DNA of 44,715 nt from MedAcidi-G1 sp002294285 (GTDB lineage Bacteria; Actinomycetota; Acidimicrobiia; Acidimicrobiales; MedAcidi-G1). Position numbers and translations under genes: made by a program. The stretch is taken from contig CAXEUY010000016.1 in NCBI GenBank assembly GCA_963999645.1, positions 1 to 44,715 on the forward strand. The letters are read 5' to 3'. Positions 25,325 to 34,403 of the stretch are shown in pieces (the first letter of the stretch is position 1; each line of letters begins with the position of its first letter). The notes below the pieces were generated by a model that saw only the letters and a program-made list of their open reading frames with translations, was not told where the DNA came from and did not search any database.

Positions 25325-26613
25325 TAGATACTCCTTGTTGTTGAACTGCTAGGAGAAACTATGCGAAGGTTAGCTATCCTCAGTCCTTCTACAGCAACCA
25401 CTTCTATTTTCCAGCTATCTACTTCTATAATCTCGCTTGGTTCAGGAACATGTCCGAGTCTAAAAAGGACGTAGCCAGCAATTGTCTCATACGGTCCTTC
25501 CGGTACTTTCAAACCGGTTGATTCTTCAACTTCATATAAATTCAAACGCCCAGAAATAATTGTGCTTCCCAAACCTTCTGCTCTAGTCCTGACCTCTATT
25601 TGGTCGTATTCATCTCCTATTTCACCAACAATCTCTTCGAGCACATCTTCCATGCTGACTATTCCAGCTGTACCTCCGTGTTCATCAGCAACTACTAACA
25701 GCTGGTTACGATTTTGTCGCATGTCGTTCAGAACATCATCCAAGTCACGTGTTTCTGGAACTGTCGAAACTGGTGTCATTAACTTTTCTACAGATAAACC
25801 TGACCTTGTTTGTATAGGAAACTTGTACAAAGATTTGACATGAACCACTCCTTGAATGTCGTCCAAATCAATCCCAAAGACAGGGAATCTTGAAAATCCG
25901 GTTTTTACGGAGAGGTCAACAAGTTTTTCTACTGTGTCTTGTTTTTGCATTGCACATACTTCTACTCGCGGGACTAGAACATCGGCCACTGTTTTGCCTG
26001 TGAAGCGAATTGATCTTCTAAGCAGGTTTACCTCTTCGGAATCTAGGACACCTTCGTCACCTGACGTTTCAATTAAATGTTCAAGCTCACCAAGGGTATG
26101 AGAAGCAGGTAATTCGCTCTTTGGCTCGATCCCCAATTTATTAACTACACCATTCGCGCAGTAATTCAAGAAAGCAACTACTGGGTAGAAAAGTTTGCCA
26201 TATATCTGGATAATGGGCGACAAAAGAAAAGTGATTTTCCTGGGAGCAGCGAGAGCTAAGTACTTCGGTATCTGTTCACCAACTACCAAATGCAACGCAG
26301 TCGCTATTGCTATCGCCAAAAACACACTCAGACCTGAATGTTCATCACCACCGGTCAGAATCTTTGCAACTGTAGGTTCAGCTACAAAACCAAGGGACAA
26401 TGCCGAAAGGGTGATTCCAAATTGAGCTCCTGATAAATAAACAATTAGATTCTGAAGAAGTTTCCTAACCCTACGGGCTTGTGAATTGCCATTCTCTGCC
26501 TCTGCTTCAATGCTGGCCCTGTTAACCGCCACGAGAGAAAACTCTGCTGCTACAAAAAAAGCATTAAGTGATAAAAGCAGGGCAGCAATGAACAAGCCAG
26601 ACCAGATTGACAT
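25324..26613 (-). CDS. CNNM/HlyC-family membrane protein with CBS pair and CorC domain
   Basis: The 429-aa product has the DUF21/CNNM domain (1-195), containing ALSLGFVAEP and GEQIPKYLALAAPRK. Tandem CBS domains follow (about 215-335), then a CorC_HlyC domain (about 345-425; STIISGRLNLYEVEESTGL, YETIAGYVLFRLGHVPEPSE). It is probably a divalent-cation transporter or its regulator. It is the first gene of the pair. Two unequal paralogues side by side are common in actinobacteria. Confidence 0.92.
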   Translation of the reverse strand: MSIWSGLFIAALLLSLNAFFVAAEFSLVAVNRASIEAEAENGNSQARRVRKLLQNLIVYLSGAQFGITLSALSLGFVAEPTVAKILTGGDEHSGLSVFLAIAIATALHLVVGEQIPKYLALAAPRKITFLLSPIIQIYGKLFYPVVAFLNYCANGVVNKLGIEPKSELPASHTLGELEHLIETSGDEGVLDSEEVNLLRRSIRFTGKTVADVLVPRVEVCAMQKQDTVEKLVDLSVKTGFSRFPVFGIDLDDIQGVVHVKSLYKFPIQTRSGLSVEKLMTPVSTVPETRDLDDVLNDMRQNRNQLLVVADEHGGTAGIVSMEDVLEEIVGEIGDEYDQIEVRTRAEGLGSTIISGRLNLYEVEESTGLKVPEGPYETIAGYVLFRLGHVPEPSEIIEVDSWKIEVVAVEGLRIANLRIVSPSSSTTRSI

Positions 26614-26676
26614 CGTTCCTACACTCTAGCGAGGTAAAAACTGCTTAGACCGAACAATACTCAAATCATTTCATCC

Positions 26677-28506
26677 TTGAGCATGTACTGTGAATCAATG
26701 GATTGTCTGGACCAATTGGAGTTAGAGGAAAAGGACCTTGCCATTTCTGATACTTCTATAGATCCAGATCAAAGCAAACGCTGGTTTAAGCGTTTATACC
26801 CCATTATTAAAGAACAAAAGGGCTATTTCATGGTGACAGCTCTTTGTGGGATTGCGGGTCTTGCAATTCAGGTATCAGTTCCAATGGTTATGCGCGAAGC
26901 AATTGACAAAGCTCTAACAGATGGAACAGGAAAAATTACTTCTTACGTTTGGGGGTTATTAGGAATGGCGGTTTGCGCATTTGCTCTTAGGTTCACTTAT
27001 AGATTTCTGCTTTTTAGAACCGCATACCGAATCGAGACTCAGCTCAGATCCTTAATCTTTAAACATCTGACCAAACTTTCATTTTCTTTTTTTGATCGAA
27101 TAGCTAGTGGCGAAGTTATATCTAGGGCAAATTCAGATATTCGCTCAATTCAACTACTTTTGGCTTTTGGACCCTTAGCAATACTTTCAATATTCAGCTT
27201 TCTCTTAGCTTTCGTTTTCATGCTTTCCATACATGTACCCCTCACCCTTGTAACTATTTCCTGCATGCCCTTCGTTTATGTTCTCGCTCAAAAAATGCGA
27301 GATAGAGTCTTCCCTCTTTCTTGGGTTACTCAAGGTCGTATGGCTGATTTTGCAATGGTCGTCGACGAAAACATAAATGGGTCGAGAATTGTGAAATCTT
27401 TTGCAGTCGAACAAGATCAAATAACATTGCTTGCTCAAATGGCTCAACGTTTGCGTTGGTCTTCTACTGCTCTCATTGACGCAAGGGCACGTTTTAACCC
27501 TTTAATTGAATCTCTTCCCCGTTTAGGCATGGCGGGTATTTTAATGTACGGAGGTTGGCTTTCTATAAATGATGAGATCGGCATTGGGGCTCTTATAGCT
27601 TTTAGCAGTTATGTAATAATGATCTCCGTTCCATTCAGAATGTTAGGGTTCGTTCTACTTCAAGCTCAAAGGGCTGCCGCTTCATCATTGCGAATTTTCG
27701 AAATCCTGGATGAAGAACCCAGTGTGGCAGATAAACCTTCAGCGAAAAGAATTGTCTCTCCTGCAGGCAACCTAAGCTTTAGGAATGTGTCATTTTCTTA
27801 TCCAAATGATGACAACCCAATTGTTTTAGATGACTTCAACCTCGAAATAGCAGCAGGTGAAATAGTAGCGTTAGTTGGAAGAACCGGATGCGGTAAATCA
27901 ACCGTTGCTCGACTTTTGCCTAGGTTCTACGACGTTACCGGAGGATCTATTCTCTTGGATGGTGTAGATATAAGAGATTTATTGCTTCAAGATCTTAGAG
28001 CACATATAAATGTCATTCCTGATGAACCTTTTTTATTCTCTGACTCGATCAGGAACAACATTGCATTCGGTAAACCTGATGCAAAAGAGGGTGAAATAAT
28101 CAACGCCTCTAAAGCAGCGCAGGCAGATGATTTTATAAACAATCTTGAGAATGGATACGAAGAAGTTGTGGGCGAACGCGGTTACACACTCTCTGGAGGG
28201 CAGCGACAAAGGATAGTTGTAGCTAGAACACTTTTGTCAAATCCTAAGATTCTCGTATTGGATGACTCAACCAGTTCCGTTGATGTGGAAACGGAATCGT
28301 TGATTCACTTATCTTTAAAGAAACTTTTACAAAATCGAACAACTTTAGTTATAGCTCACAGGATTTCGACAATTAATTTGGCTGACAGAGTCATCTTAAT
28401 GGAAGCCGGAAAGGTGAAAATCGAAGGAACCCATGAATACCTTTTAAAACACTCACCTGAGTATGAATCAATACTGTCTTCCGGCCTCAAGCAGGAGATG
28501 AATTAG
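26677..28506 (+). CDS. ABC exporter half-transporter with degenerate ATP site
   Basis: The 609-aa product has a six-helix type-1 exporter domain (about 45-345) and a nucleotide-binding domain. The NBD has Walker A GRTGCGKST near 401 and signature LSGGQRQR. Walker B reads LVLDDSTSS, so the catalytic Glu is Asp. The Q-loop reads VIPDEPFLF, so the Gln is Asp. The H-loop IAHR is intact. Degenerate partners of this kind pair with a canonical half, as in TM287/288 or BmrCD. TTG start at 26677; ATGs at 26683 and 26698 are alternatives. It is the first of five same-strand genes. Confidence 0.92.
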   Translation: MSMYCESMDCLDQLELEEKDLAISDTSIDPDQSKRWFKRLYPIIKEQKGYFMVTALCGIAGLAIQVSVPMVMREAIDKALTDGTGKITSYVWGLLGMAVCAFALRFTYRFLLFRTAYRIETQLRSLIFKHLTKLSFSFFDRIASGEVISRANSDIRSIQLLLAFGPLAILSIFSFLLAFVFMLSIHVPLTLVTISCMPFVYVLAQKMRDRVFPLSWVTQGRMADFAMVVDENINGSRIVKSFAVEQDQITLLAQMAQRLRWSSTALIDARARFNPLIESLPRLGMAGILMYGGWLSINDEIGIGALIAFSSYVIMISVPFRMLGFVLLQAQRAAASSLRIFEILDEEPSVADKPSAKRIVSPAGNLSFRNVSFSYPNDDNPIVLDDFNLEIAAGEIVALVGRTGCGKSTVARLLPRFYDVTGGSILLDGVDIRDLLLQDLRAHINVIPDEPFLFSDSIRNNIAFGKPDAKEGEIINASKAAQADDFINNLENGYEEVVGERGYTLSGGQRQRIVVARTLLSNPKILVLDDSTSSVDVETESLIHLSLKKLLQNRTTLVIAHRISTINLADRVILMEAGKVKIEGTHEYLLKHSPEYESILSSGLKQEMN

Positions 28507-28509
28507 GAA

Positions 28510-30438
28510 ATGGGTTTTGGTGGCGGCATGGGAGGTTTTTCTATTGGACCTTCTTCAGTTCAAGCGAATGCTGAAGCAGGTTTGCCTTTCGCGGAATTGC
28601 CTGATGACTTTCACGAAAGAATCGAAAAAGTCACAGAAAAAGAACCTGAGCATCCTGATCCTCAGATTTGTTTTTCACACAGTCAATGGGACCGTTCACC
28701 TTTCACGCTCAAGACCTTCCTTTCATCACATAGTCTTATGTTGTGTTTTGCTCTTCTTCTTGTGGTTATTGAATCAGGACTTCAACATCTAGGACCCCTA
28801 CTAACACAAATTGCGATAGACGATGGTGTAGCGAGCAAAAATACACAAGTCTTGATAGTGACTTGCATTTGTTATGTGATTTCAATTGCATTGTCTGCAG
28901 GAATTTCTTTCGCTCGAGCTTCTTTTACTGGAAGATTAGGAGAGGAACTAGTTTATAAACTACGGATACGGGTTTTTAGCCATCTCCAACGACAATCATT
29001 TAGCTTTTTCACTAATGAAAAAGCAGGTGTCCTTATGACCCGGATGACTAGCGACATCGAATCTCTAACTGTTCTTTTCCAGGAAGGATTAGTCAATTTT
29101 GCAGTTCAAATAGTGACATTGCTTGTAATAACGGTTTATTTAATTATCCTTAATCCGCATCTCGCGTTGATTACTCTTCTTTTAGTAATCCCAGTCAACA
29201 TTATTTTGACTCTTTGGTTTAGAAAGGTTTCTATTTTCGGATATTTAAATGTTCGAGACAAAATTGCTGCAATTCTTTCAAATCTTTCGGAAAGTCTCGC
29301 TGGGATGCGTGTTATCACTGCATTTAACCAACGTAAAAACCGAACACGATTACACGATGAGATAGCGATCGATCATTTTGAAGCGAACATTTTCACAGGA
29401 AGAGCTCAGGCAATCTTTGGACCAGGAACTGAATCAATAGGAATCGTCACTCAGGCAATAGTTTTACTTGTTGGTGGGAGAATGGTCCTTAACGGCGACC
29501 TGAGTATTGGTGAATTAACTGCTTTCATACTGTTTCTTACGTCTTTCTTTGCCCCAATCCAAAGTCTCGTTCAGTTATACAACCAGTATCAACAGGGCAG
29601 TGCTGCGATCACTAAACTTCGTGAAATTCTCTCCACTGCGCCTGCTGTTCCTGAAAAAGAAGAGGCTGTAATTATTCCAAAAATTGAAGGGAAAATTGAG
29701 TTTAAATCGGTCAGCTTTAGTTATGAAACCAACAAACCCGTATTGAAAGACGTGGATCTTATAGTCGAATCAGGTGAAGTCCTTGCCTTAGTGGGTCCCA
29801 CAGGCGCTGGTAAATCAACTATCGCAAAGCTTCTTTCGCGTTTTTATGATCCTGTTGCAGGTGAAATATTGATTGATGATTATGACTTGCGGGACGTTCA
29901 ACTTGAATCACTAAGAAAACAAGTAGCTGTAGTTCCACAAGAACCTTTTCTTTTTAATGGAAGTCTGAAAGATAACATTATTTTCGCCCGTCCCAATTCT
30001 GACGAAGAAGCCATAGAAAGAGCTTGTGACGCAGTAGGTTTAACGGACCTTATAAGCCGCCTTCCAAACGGAATAGATAATGCTATTCACGAAAGAGGAG
30101 CTTCTCTTTCAGCGGGTGAACGTCAACTTCTTGCACTTGCTCGAGCTTTTCTGTGTCAACCTCGAGTGTTGATCCTTGATGAGGCAACTTCTAATCTTGA
30201 TCTGCTTTCCGAATCCGCAATTGAAAATGCCCTTGACAACTTACTCGAGGGGCGCACCTCAATAATTGTTGCTCACAGAATAGCTACTGCGATGAGAGCA
30301 GATCGTATAGCAGTGGTAGACAATGGTTCGATACTGGAAATAGGTAACCATGAGGAATTAATCCGACTTGACGGAAAATATGCGACTATGTATGACACAT
30401 GGGCGAAGCAAGGCGGAATGGAGTTTGATCAGCGTTGA
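28510..30438 (+). CDS. ABC exporter half-transporter, canonical ATP site
   Basis: The 642-aa partner of the preceding gene has an unusual Gly/Met-rich N-terminus (MGFGGGMGGFSIG) and a ~75-residue cytosolic extension. Six helices follow, then an NBD with Walker A GPTGAGKST (about 428), Q-loop VVPQEPFLF, signature LSAGERQLL, Walker B LILDEATSN and H-loop VAHR. All catalytic residues are present, so it should supply the hydrolytic site of the heterodimer. RBS AGGAA directly precedes ATG 28510, 4 nt after the first half's stop. Multidrug or lipid export is typical; the substrate is unknown. Confidence 0.93.
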   Translation: MGFGGGMGGFSIGPSSVQANAEAGLPFAELPDDFHERIEKVTEKEPEHPDPQICFSHSQWDRSPFTLKTFLSSHSLMLCFALLLVVIESGLQHLGPLLTQIAIDDGVASKNTQVLIVTCICYVISIALSAGISFARASFTGRLGEELVYKLRIRVFSHLQRQSFSFFTNEKAGVLMTRMTSDIESLTVLFQEGLVNFAVQIVTLLVITVYLIILNPHLALITLLLVIPVNIILTLWFRKVSIFGYLNVRDKIAAILSNLSESLAGMRVITAFNQRKNRTRLHDEIAIDHFEANIFTGRAQAIFGPGTESIGIVTQAIVLLVGGRMVLNGDLSIGELTAFILFLTSFFAPIQSLVQLYNQYQQGSAAITKLREILSTAPAVPEKEEAVIIPKIEGKIEFKSVSFSYETNKPVLKDVDLIVESGEVLALVGPTGAGKSTIAKLLSRFYDPVAGEILIDDYDLRDVQLESLRKQVAVVPQEPFLFNGSLKDNIIFARPNSDEEAIERACDAVGLTDLISRLPNGIDNAIHERGASLSAGERQLLALARAFLCQPRVLILDEATSNLDLLSESAIENALDNLLEGRTSIIVAHRIATAMRADRIAVVDNGSILEIGNHEELIRLDGKYATMYDTWAKQGGMEFDQR

Positions 30439-31151
30439 GTCTGCTTGAAATACTTGTCGGTTGCTTTGTTTATGCAGTTGGATGCACTCTTCAAGGCGTT
30501 TTAGGGTTTGGAGCAAATCTCTTGGCGGTACCCATTCTCGCTCTGATTAATCCGGACTTTGTACCGGGACCGGTGCTTCTCATAAACCCCTTGTTGTCAG
30601 GTTTTTTTACAATTCGTGAAAGAGGCAGCACCGACAAATATGGTCTGACATGGACCATAATCGGTAGGCTTCCGGGGATTGTCCTAGCGGTCTTCGCTCT
30701 CAGCGTTGTGGCTGAAGAAAAAATTGGCGTTCTTTTCGGTAGTCTTCTGCTTTTTGCAATCGCTCTCAAATTAAGTGGTTTAAAGTTCGAAAGATCACAG
30801 AAAAATCTGATGCTTGGTGGATGTGTAAGCGGGTTCATGGGTACTGCCGTTGGTGTTGGAGGGCCTCCTATAGCTTTGCTTTACCATGACGTATCTGGTC
30901 CAGTTCTAAGAGCTACTCTCTCACCATATTTCTTAATCGGAACAGCAATATCAATAACTGCGCTAGCCGTAACAGGAAACTTTGACTCCGGAGATCTTCT
31001 TATCAGCCTCTTTCTTCTTCCAGCTGCTATTGCCGGAATGGCTATTTCTGGACCTCTGAGGAAAACACTAAATCAAAAATGGATCACTTCCGGTATTTAT
31101 TTTCTCTCAGGCTCAGCTGCGATTACCCTATTGATCAGGTCGTTGTTCTAG
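30435..31151 (+). CDS. TSUP-family permease (TauE/SafE-like)
   Basis: The 238-aa inner-membrane protein has about eight short hydrophobic helices. Two related halves each carry a Gly/Pro-rich motif: GCTLQGVLGFGANLLAVPIL and MGTAVGVGGPPIALL. The TSUP family transports organosulfur or carboxylate anions such as sulfite and sulfoacetate. TTG start at 30435 overlaps the ABC stop (TTGA). It might supply export related to sulfonate metabolism, but nothing in this operon proves that. Confidence 0.87.
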   Translation: MSLLEILVGCFVYAVGCTLQGVLGFGANLLAVPILALINPDFVPGPVLLINPLLSGFFTIRERGSTDKYGLTWTIIGRLPGIVLAVFALSVVAEEKIGVLFGSLLLFAIALKLSGLKFERSQKNLMLGGCVSGFMGTAVGVGGPPIALLYHDVSGPVLRATLSPYFLIGTAISITALAVTGNFDSGDLLISLFLLPAAIAGMAISGPLRKTLNQKWITSGIYFLSGSAAITLLIRSLF

Positions 31152-31183
31152 TGTTAAAAATTTTTTAGATTTCAGGTGGTCAA

Positions 31184-31978
31184 ATGTCTTTTTTAAAATT
31201 GACTTCTGTCGAAAAGACAGAGGCTGATAAAAAAATACTGGACAATATCAATTGGGAAATAAACGGTAACGAGAACTGGATTGTTTTTGGACCTAATGGT
31301 TCAGGTAAAAGTTCTTTACTCAACATAGCCTCTATGAACCTCCATCCAAGCAAAGGAGAGGTGGAACTTCTCGGCAACTTTTTAGGCAAAAGCGACCTTC
31401 GTAGACTTAAATCACGAATTGGATTCATGTCTAAAACTTTGGAAAATAGGTTTAGGGCAAATATAAAAACTTTAGAAGTAGTTGTTACAGCCCTCACAGG
31501 TGCAACTGAACCTTGGTGGGACACCTTCACTTCTTCTGATTGGAGCCGAGCCCATGAACTCCTAGACCTCATGGGTTGCGGAGACAAATCTGATCAGACG
31601 TTCGGATCTCTTTCCACAGGAGAAAGACAGAGAGCAATGATTGCAAGGGCTCTTATGCCTGAGCCCGAGATACTGTTTCTAGATGAACCAACTGCAGGTT
31701 TAGATATGAAAGGTCGTGAAGAACTATTGACTGCGCTCTCTAATCTGGTAAATGAAGAAACCTCTCCTCCTATGGTTCTCGTAACCCATCATTTGGAGGA
31801 AATTCCATCTGATTTTAGCCATATCCTTCTATTGAGAGAGGGGAAAATAGTCGATTCGGGCATGATAAACGAAGTCTTGACAAAGGAAAATATTCTTGAA
31901 TGTTTTGAACTCGAGGTATCGATAAAAAAGACTTTGGGACGTTGGAGTATCCAAACACCTGAGAGAAAAAATGTCTAG
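31184..31978 (+). CDS. ABC transporter ATP-binding protein
   Basis: The 264-aa stand-alone ATPase has Walker A GPNGSGKSS near residue 38, signature LSTGERQRAMIARAL, Walker B ILFLDEPTAGLD and H-loop VTHHLEE. The C-terminal ~40 residues include a segment of unknown function. No cognate permease gene is adjacent. It resembles the YlmA/ModF-like soluble ATPases found without permeases, so it may have a non-transport role. RBS AGGTGG precedes ATG. It overlaps the thiN gene by 8 nt. Confidence 0.85.
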   Translation: MSFLKLTSVEKTEADKKILDNINWEINGNENWIVFGPNGSGKSSLLNIASMNLHPSKGEVELLGNFLGKSDLRRLKSRIGFMSKTLENRFRANIKTLEVVVTALTGATEPWWDTFTSSDWSRAHELLDLMGCGDKSDQTFGSLSTGERQRAMIARALMPEPEILFLDEPTAGLDMKGREELLTALSNLVNEETSPPMVLVTHHLEEIPSDFSHILLLREGKIVDSGMINEVLTKENILECFELEVSIKKTLGRWSIQTPERKNV

Positions 31979-32615
31979 TTTGCACGCACTGATATTGACT
32001 GGGGGGCCTCTACCTTCTATTGAAGTGGCCCTTCCAGAAGCGCAGTTAGTTATTGCAGCTGATTCGGGTGGCGACCACGCAGAAAATCTGGGTTTGAAAG
32101 TCGATTTGATCATAGGTGACTTTGATTCTTGCTCTGAAAAAGCAATAAAGAGAGCGGCAGAATCGCAAAAATTTCCAAGCGACAAAGATGTCACAGATCT
32201 AGAATTAGCTCTTGCTGCAGCAGTTGAAAAAGATGCAGCGTCCGTGACGATCCTGACTTCTTCTAGAGGAAGGCTAGACCATTCCTTAGGCAATATTTTG
32301 GTGGCCTGTTCGGAACGATGGAGTGACCTTGAAATCGAACTGATTGTTGATGATCACCTCGTAAAGGTGATCAGGAGTAGAACAAAACTAAAAGGAGAAC
32401 CTTCTGACCTGCTGAGTATATTTGCTTTGGGCGGTACTGCTTTTGGGGTTACCAGCAAGGGGCTTAAGTGGGAACTAGATGGAATCGACCTTGTAACAGG
32501 TTCAGGTTTGACCATTTCTAACGAGTTTGTCTTGCCGGAAGCTGAAATATCAATAGAACAAGGAACAATTATCTCAGTTCAAGCTTTTAGCGACAAAGCT
32601 AAACCAAAGCTTTAA
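31971..32615 (+). CDS. thiN: Thiamine pyrophosphokinase
   Basis: The 214-aa product converts thiamine to thiamine diphosphate with ATP. Motifs are ADSGGDHAENLGLKVDLIIGDFDS (split family signature: substrate and metal binding), FPSDKDVTDLELAL, and SSRGRLDHSLGNILV, all in canonical order. Length is normal. It overlaps the ABC ATPase by 8 nt, so coupled translation is likely. It is the last gene of the plus-strand run. No TPP riboswitch was recognised upstream. Confidence 0.9.
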   Translation: MSSLHALILTGGPLPSIEVALPEAQLVIAADSGGDHAENLGLKVDLIIGDFDSCSEKAIKRAAESQKFPSDKDVTDLELALAAAVEKDAASVTILTSSRGRLDHSLGNILVACSERWSDLEIELIVDDHLVKVIRSRTKLKGEPSDLLSIFALGGTAFGVTSKGLKWELDGIDLVTGSGLTISNEFVLPEAEISIEQGTIISVQAFSDKAKPKL

Positions 32616-32658
32616 AACTCTAAACGCGACCTTTCCATCTGTAGACCAGATGTAATAG

Positions 32659-32698
32659 ATTCAAAATGAAAACACTTATGAAACTCTTTATTTTGAAT
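32659..32698. promoter_or_regulatory. 9-bp inverted repeat ending on the start codon of the 568-aa gene
   Basis: ATTCAAAAT (32659-32667) and ATTTTGAAT (32690-32698) are exact complements separated by 22 bp. The second arm covers the first two bases of the ATG at 32697. It is a candidate operator or an RNA stem that could hide the start; a second ATG at 32703 lies outside it. Confidence 0.4.
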
Positions 32699-34403
32699 GA
32701 CAATGCTTGAGGAGCTAGCAGAGCTGGAATCCTTGATAGACGGCTCTGACATATCCTTACGACGACCAGACACGGTAATGCAACCAACAAACCTTGGTGC
32801 GGCAAGAATGACTCGCTTTAGCTTTAGTAGGTCAATGATTAGGCGAGCTTTTCTAAAAGATTGGGATATCAAACGTCTGATGGTTGAATTCGACAACGCC
32901 GGAAGTGGTCAAATCGTTTACCAGATCTACGCTGAAGGAAAAATCTTTCATTTTGTTGCTTTCACTTCGAGACTAGATGAAACCCTACATACTGATCGTG
33001 TAATTGCAGACTCATGGGATGTAACTGCTGCGCTAGTGGAAGGAGAACTAGAAGAAGACCTTATGCAACTTCTACGGGATGAGGTCCCTAAACAGGAGTC
33101 AAGCAGATTAGATTCACGGGTGCTTGTATTAACTAGAGGCAATAGAAGCGTTCGTTTTTATGACTACCTAGTTGAATGTCTCGCAGAAGGTCATCAACCT
33201 AAGTCAAAAAAATTAGGAGACGCCGGTTATATCATGCGAAGTACAGCTTTCTATGCAAACGGTAAATTCGGCATGAAATCATTTATGGGATTCGCTGACG
33301 AGCATCCACTTTCTGCTCCATATAGAGCACAATTCCTCGCAGCATGGCTTTTTAGAGAAGTTAGTTATGAGTCGGTGGAACATTGCGCGAAAGCACGAAA
33401 TCCAAATGCGGCGTCTTTTGATAATGACTGGAGCCGTTTTTTTGGCTTGGGTAACGCCACAGGTTTAGGACTAGTTCCTTGGGCCATGAAGCACCCTGAA
33501 GAGTTAAATGCATGGATAGCTATCCGGGAATTAGCCCTCTCTAATATCCGCTCTACTAGAGGTTCTTTCGAAAATACACGAAAGTTGGACGAATGGATAT
33601 ATAAAGCTTACGAACACTTCTCTTCATTAGGGGGCGAAAATCGCTCACCTTGGTTAGGACCTGACTCTTTAGCTGAAGCGAGTCTGCAAATACGTGAAAC
33701 TTTCAAACAATTGTTCAAAAATGATTTTCCATTTAATGATCTGTACATATGGGCAGAAAAACAAGAAGTTGAAATTACTGAATTGGTAGTCTCGCTTTTG
33801 TTGGAACTCGACGATACTAGTGATGAAGTAATCGACCGTCTGTTAACGGTAAGTACTGAAAAACCTAAGCAAACAAGCATCACAGTAGGAGATGTTAAGA
33901 CGGAAATAAACAGAAGATACTCATGGATAGAAAACTTCAATCTTGATGACCCTAAAGCGACCCACTACTGGTGGGTTATGTCAGACAATGCTGAAGAGCC
34001 ACGCCGAGCCCAAAGATCAACCATAGATCCTCAGCATAGAGAAATTCCTATAGACATCGCTTTACGTTTGAACAACTTAAGTCGAGATCTTGACAAGGTA
34101 AACGACAAAACCACAGTAAACAAATTTCTTCACTCATTTCCAGAACATGGAATAGCAGTAAACCGGATCCTTCATAATTTTGGCCCATATAGCGAACCTA
34201 GAGACAATGTTTGTGATGTTGAACACCTTCCTTTAAACCTCCAAAGATTTCAACTAGCAATGTATGGAATGGACAACTTCTCCCCACAGTCAACTGACTG
34301 GTTGAGAGTTACACTTTTTCAAGGAGCTCCAAGAGTTTCTGAAATAAGTTCTACAGATTCTGATAATTGGATTTTGCCAAAGCAACCGGAAGGTTTGACC
34401 TGA
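32697..34403 (+). CDS. Conserved-looking 568-aa protein of unknown function
   Basis: The product is soluble with no signal peptide or membrane segment and no motif I can name. It is acidic and rich in Trp and Phe; residues 1-40 hold two acidic helices. Segments include DNDWSRFFGLGNATGLGLVP and a Trp-rich ATHYWWVMSDNAEEPRR near 430. It ends SDNWILPKQPEGLT, and the stop TGA overlaps the ATG of the dipeptidase-like gene by one base. It opens a four-gene operon with M19-like, DUF3726-like and Ldh-family genes. From memory, similar quartets occur in marine proteobacteria; unverified. ATG 32697 or 32703 could be the start. Confidence 0.75.
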   Translation: MTMLEELAELESLIDGSDISLRRPDTVMQPTNLGAARMTRFSFSRSMIRRAFLKDWDIKRLMVEFDNAGSGQIVYQIYAEGKIFHFVAFTSRLDETLHTDRVIADSWDVTAALVEGELEEDLMQLLRDEVPKQESSRLDSRVLVLTRGNRSVRFYDYLVECLAEGHQPKSKKLGDAGYIMRSTAFYANGKFGMKSFMGFADEHPLSAPYRAQFLAAWLFREVSYESVEHCAKARNPNAASFDNDWSRFFGLGNATGLGLVPWAMKHPEELNAWIAIRELALSNIRSTRGSFENTRKLDEWIYKAYEHFSSLGGENRSPWLGPDSLAEASLQIRETFKQLFKNDFPFNDLYIWAEKQEVEITELVVSLLLELDDTSDEVIDRLLTVSTEKPKQTSITVGDVKTEINRRYSWIENFNLDDPKATHYWWVMSDNAEEPRRAQRSTIDPQHREIPIDIALRLNNLSRDLDKVNDKTTVNKFLHSFPEHGIAVNRILHNFGPYSEPRDNVCDVEHLPLNLQRFQLAMYGMDNFSPQSTDWLRVTLFQGAPRVSEISSTDSDNWILPKQPEGLT

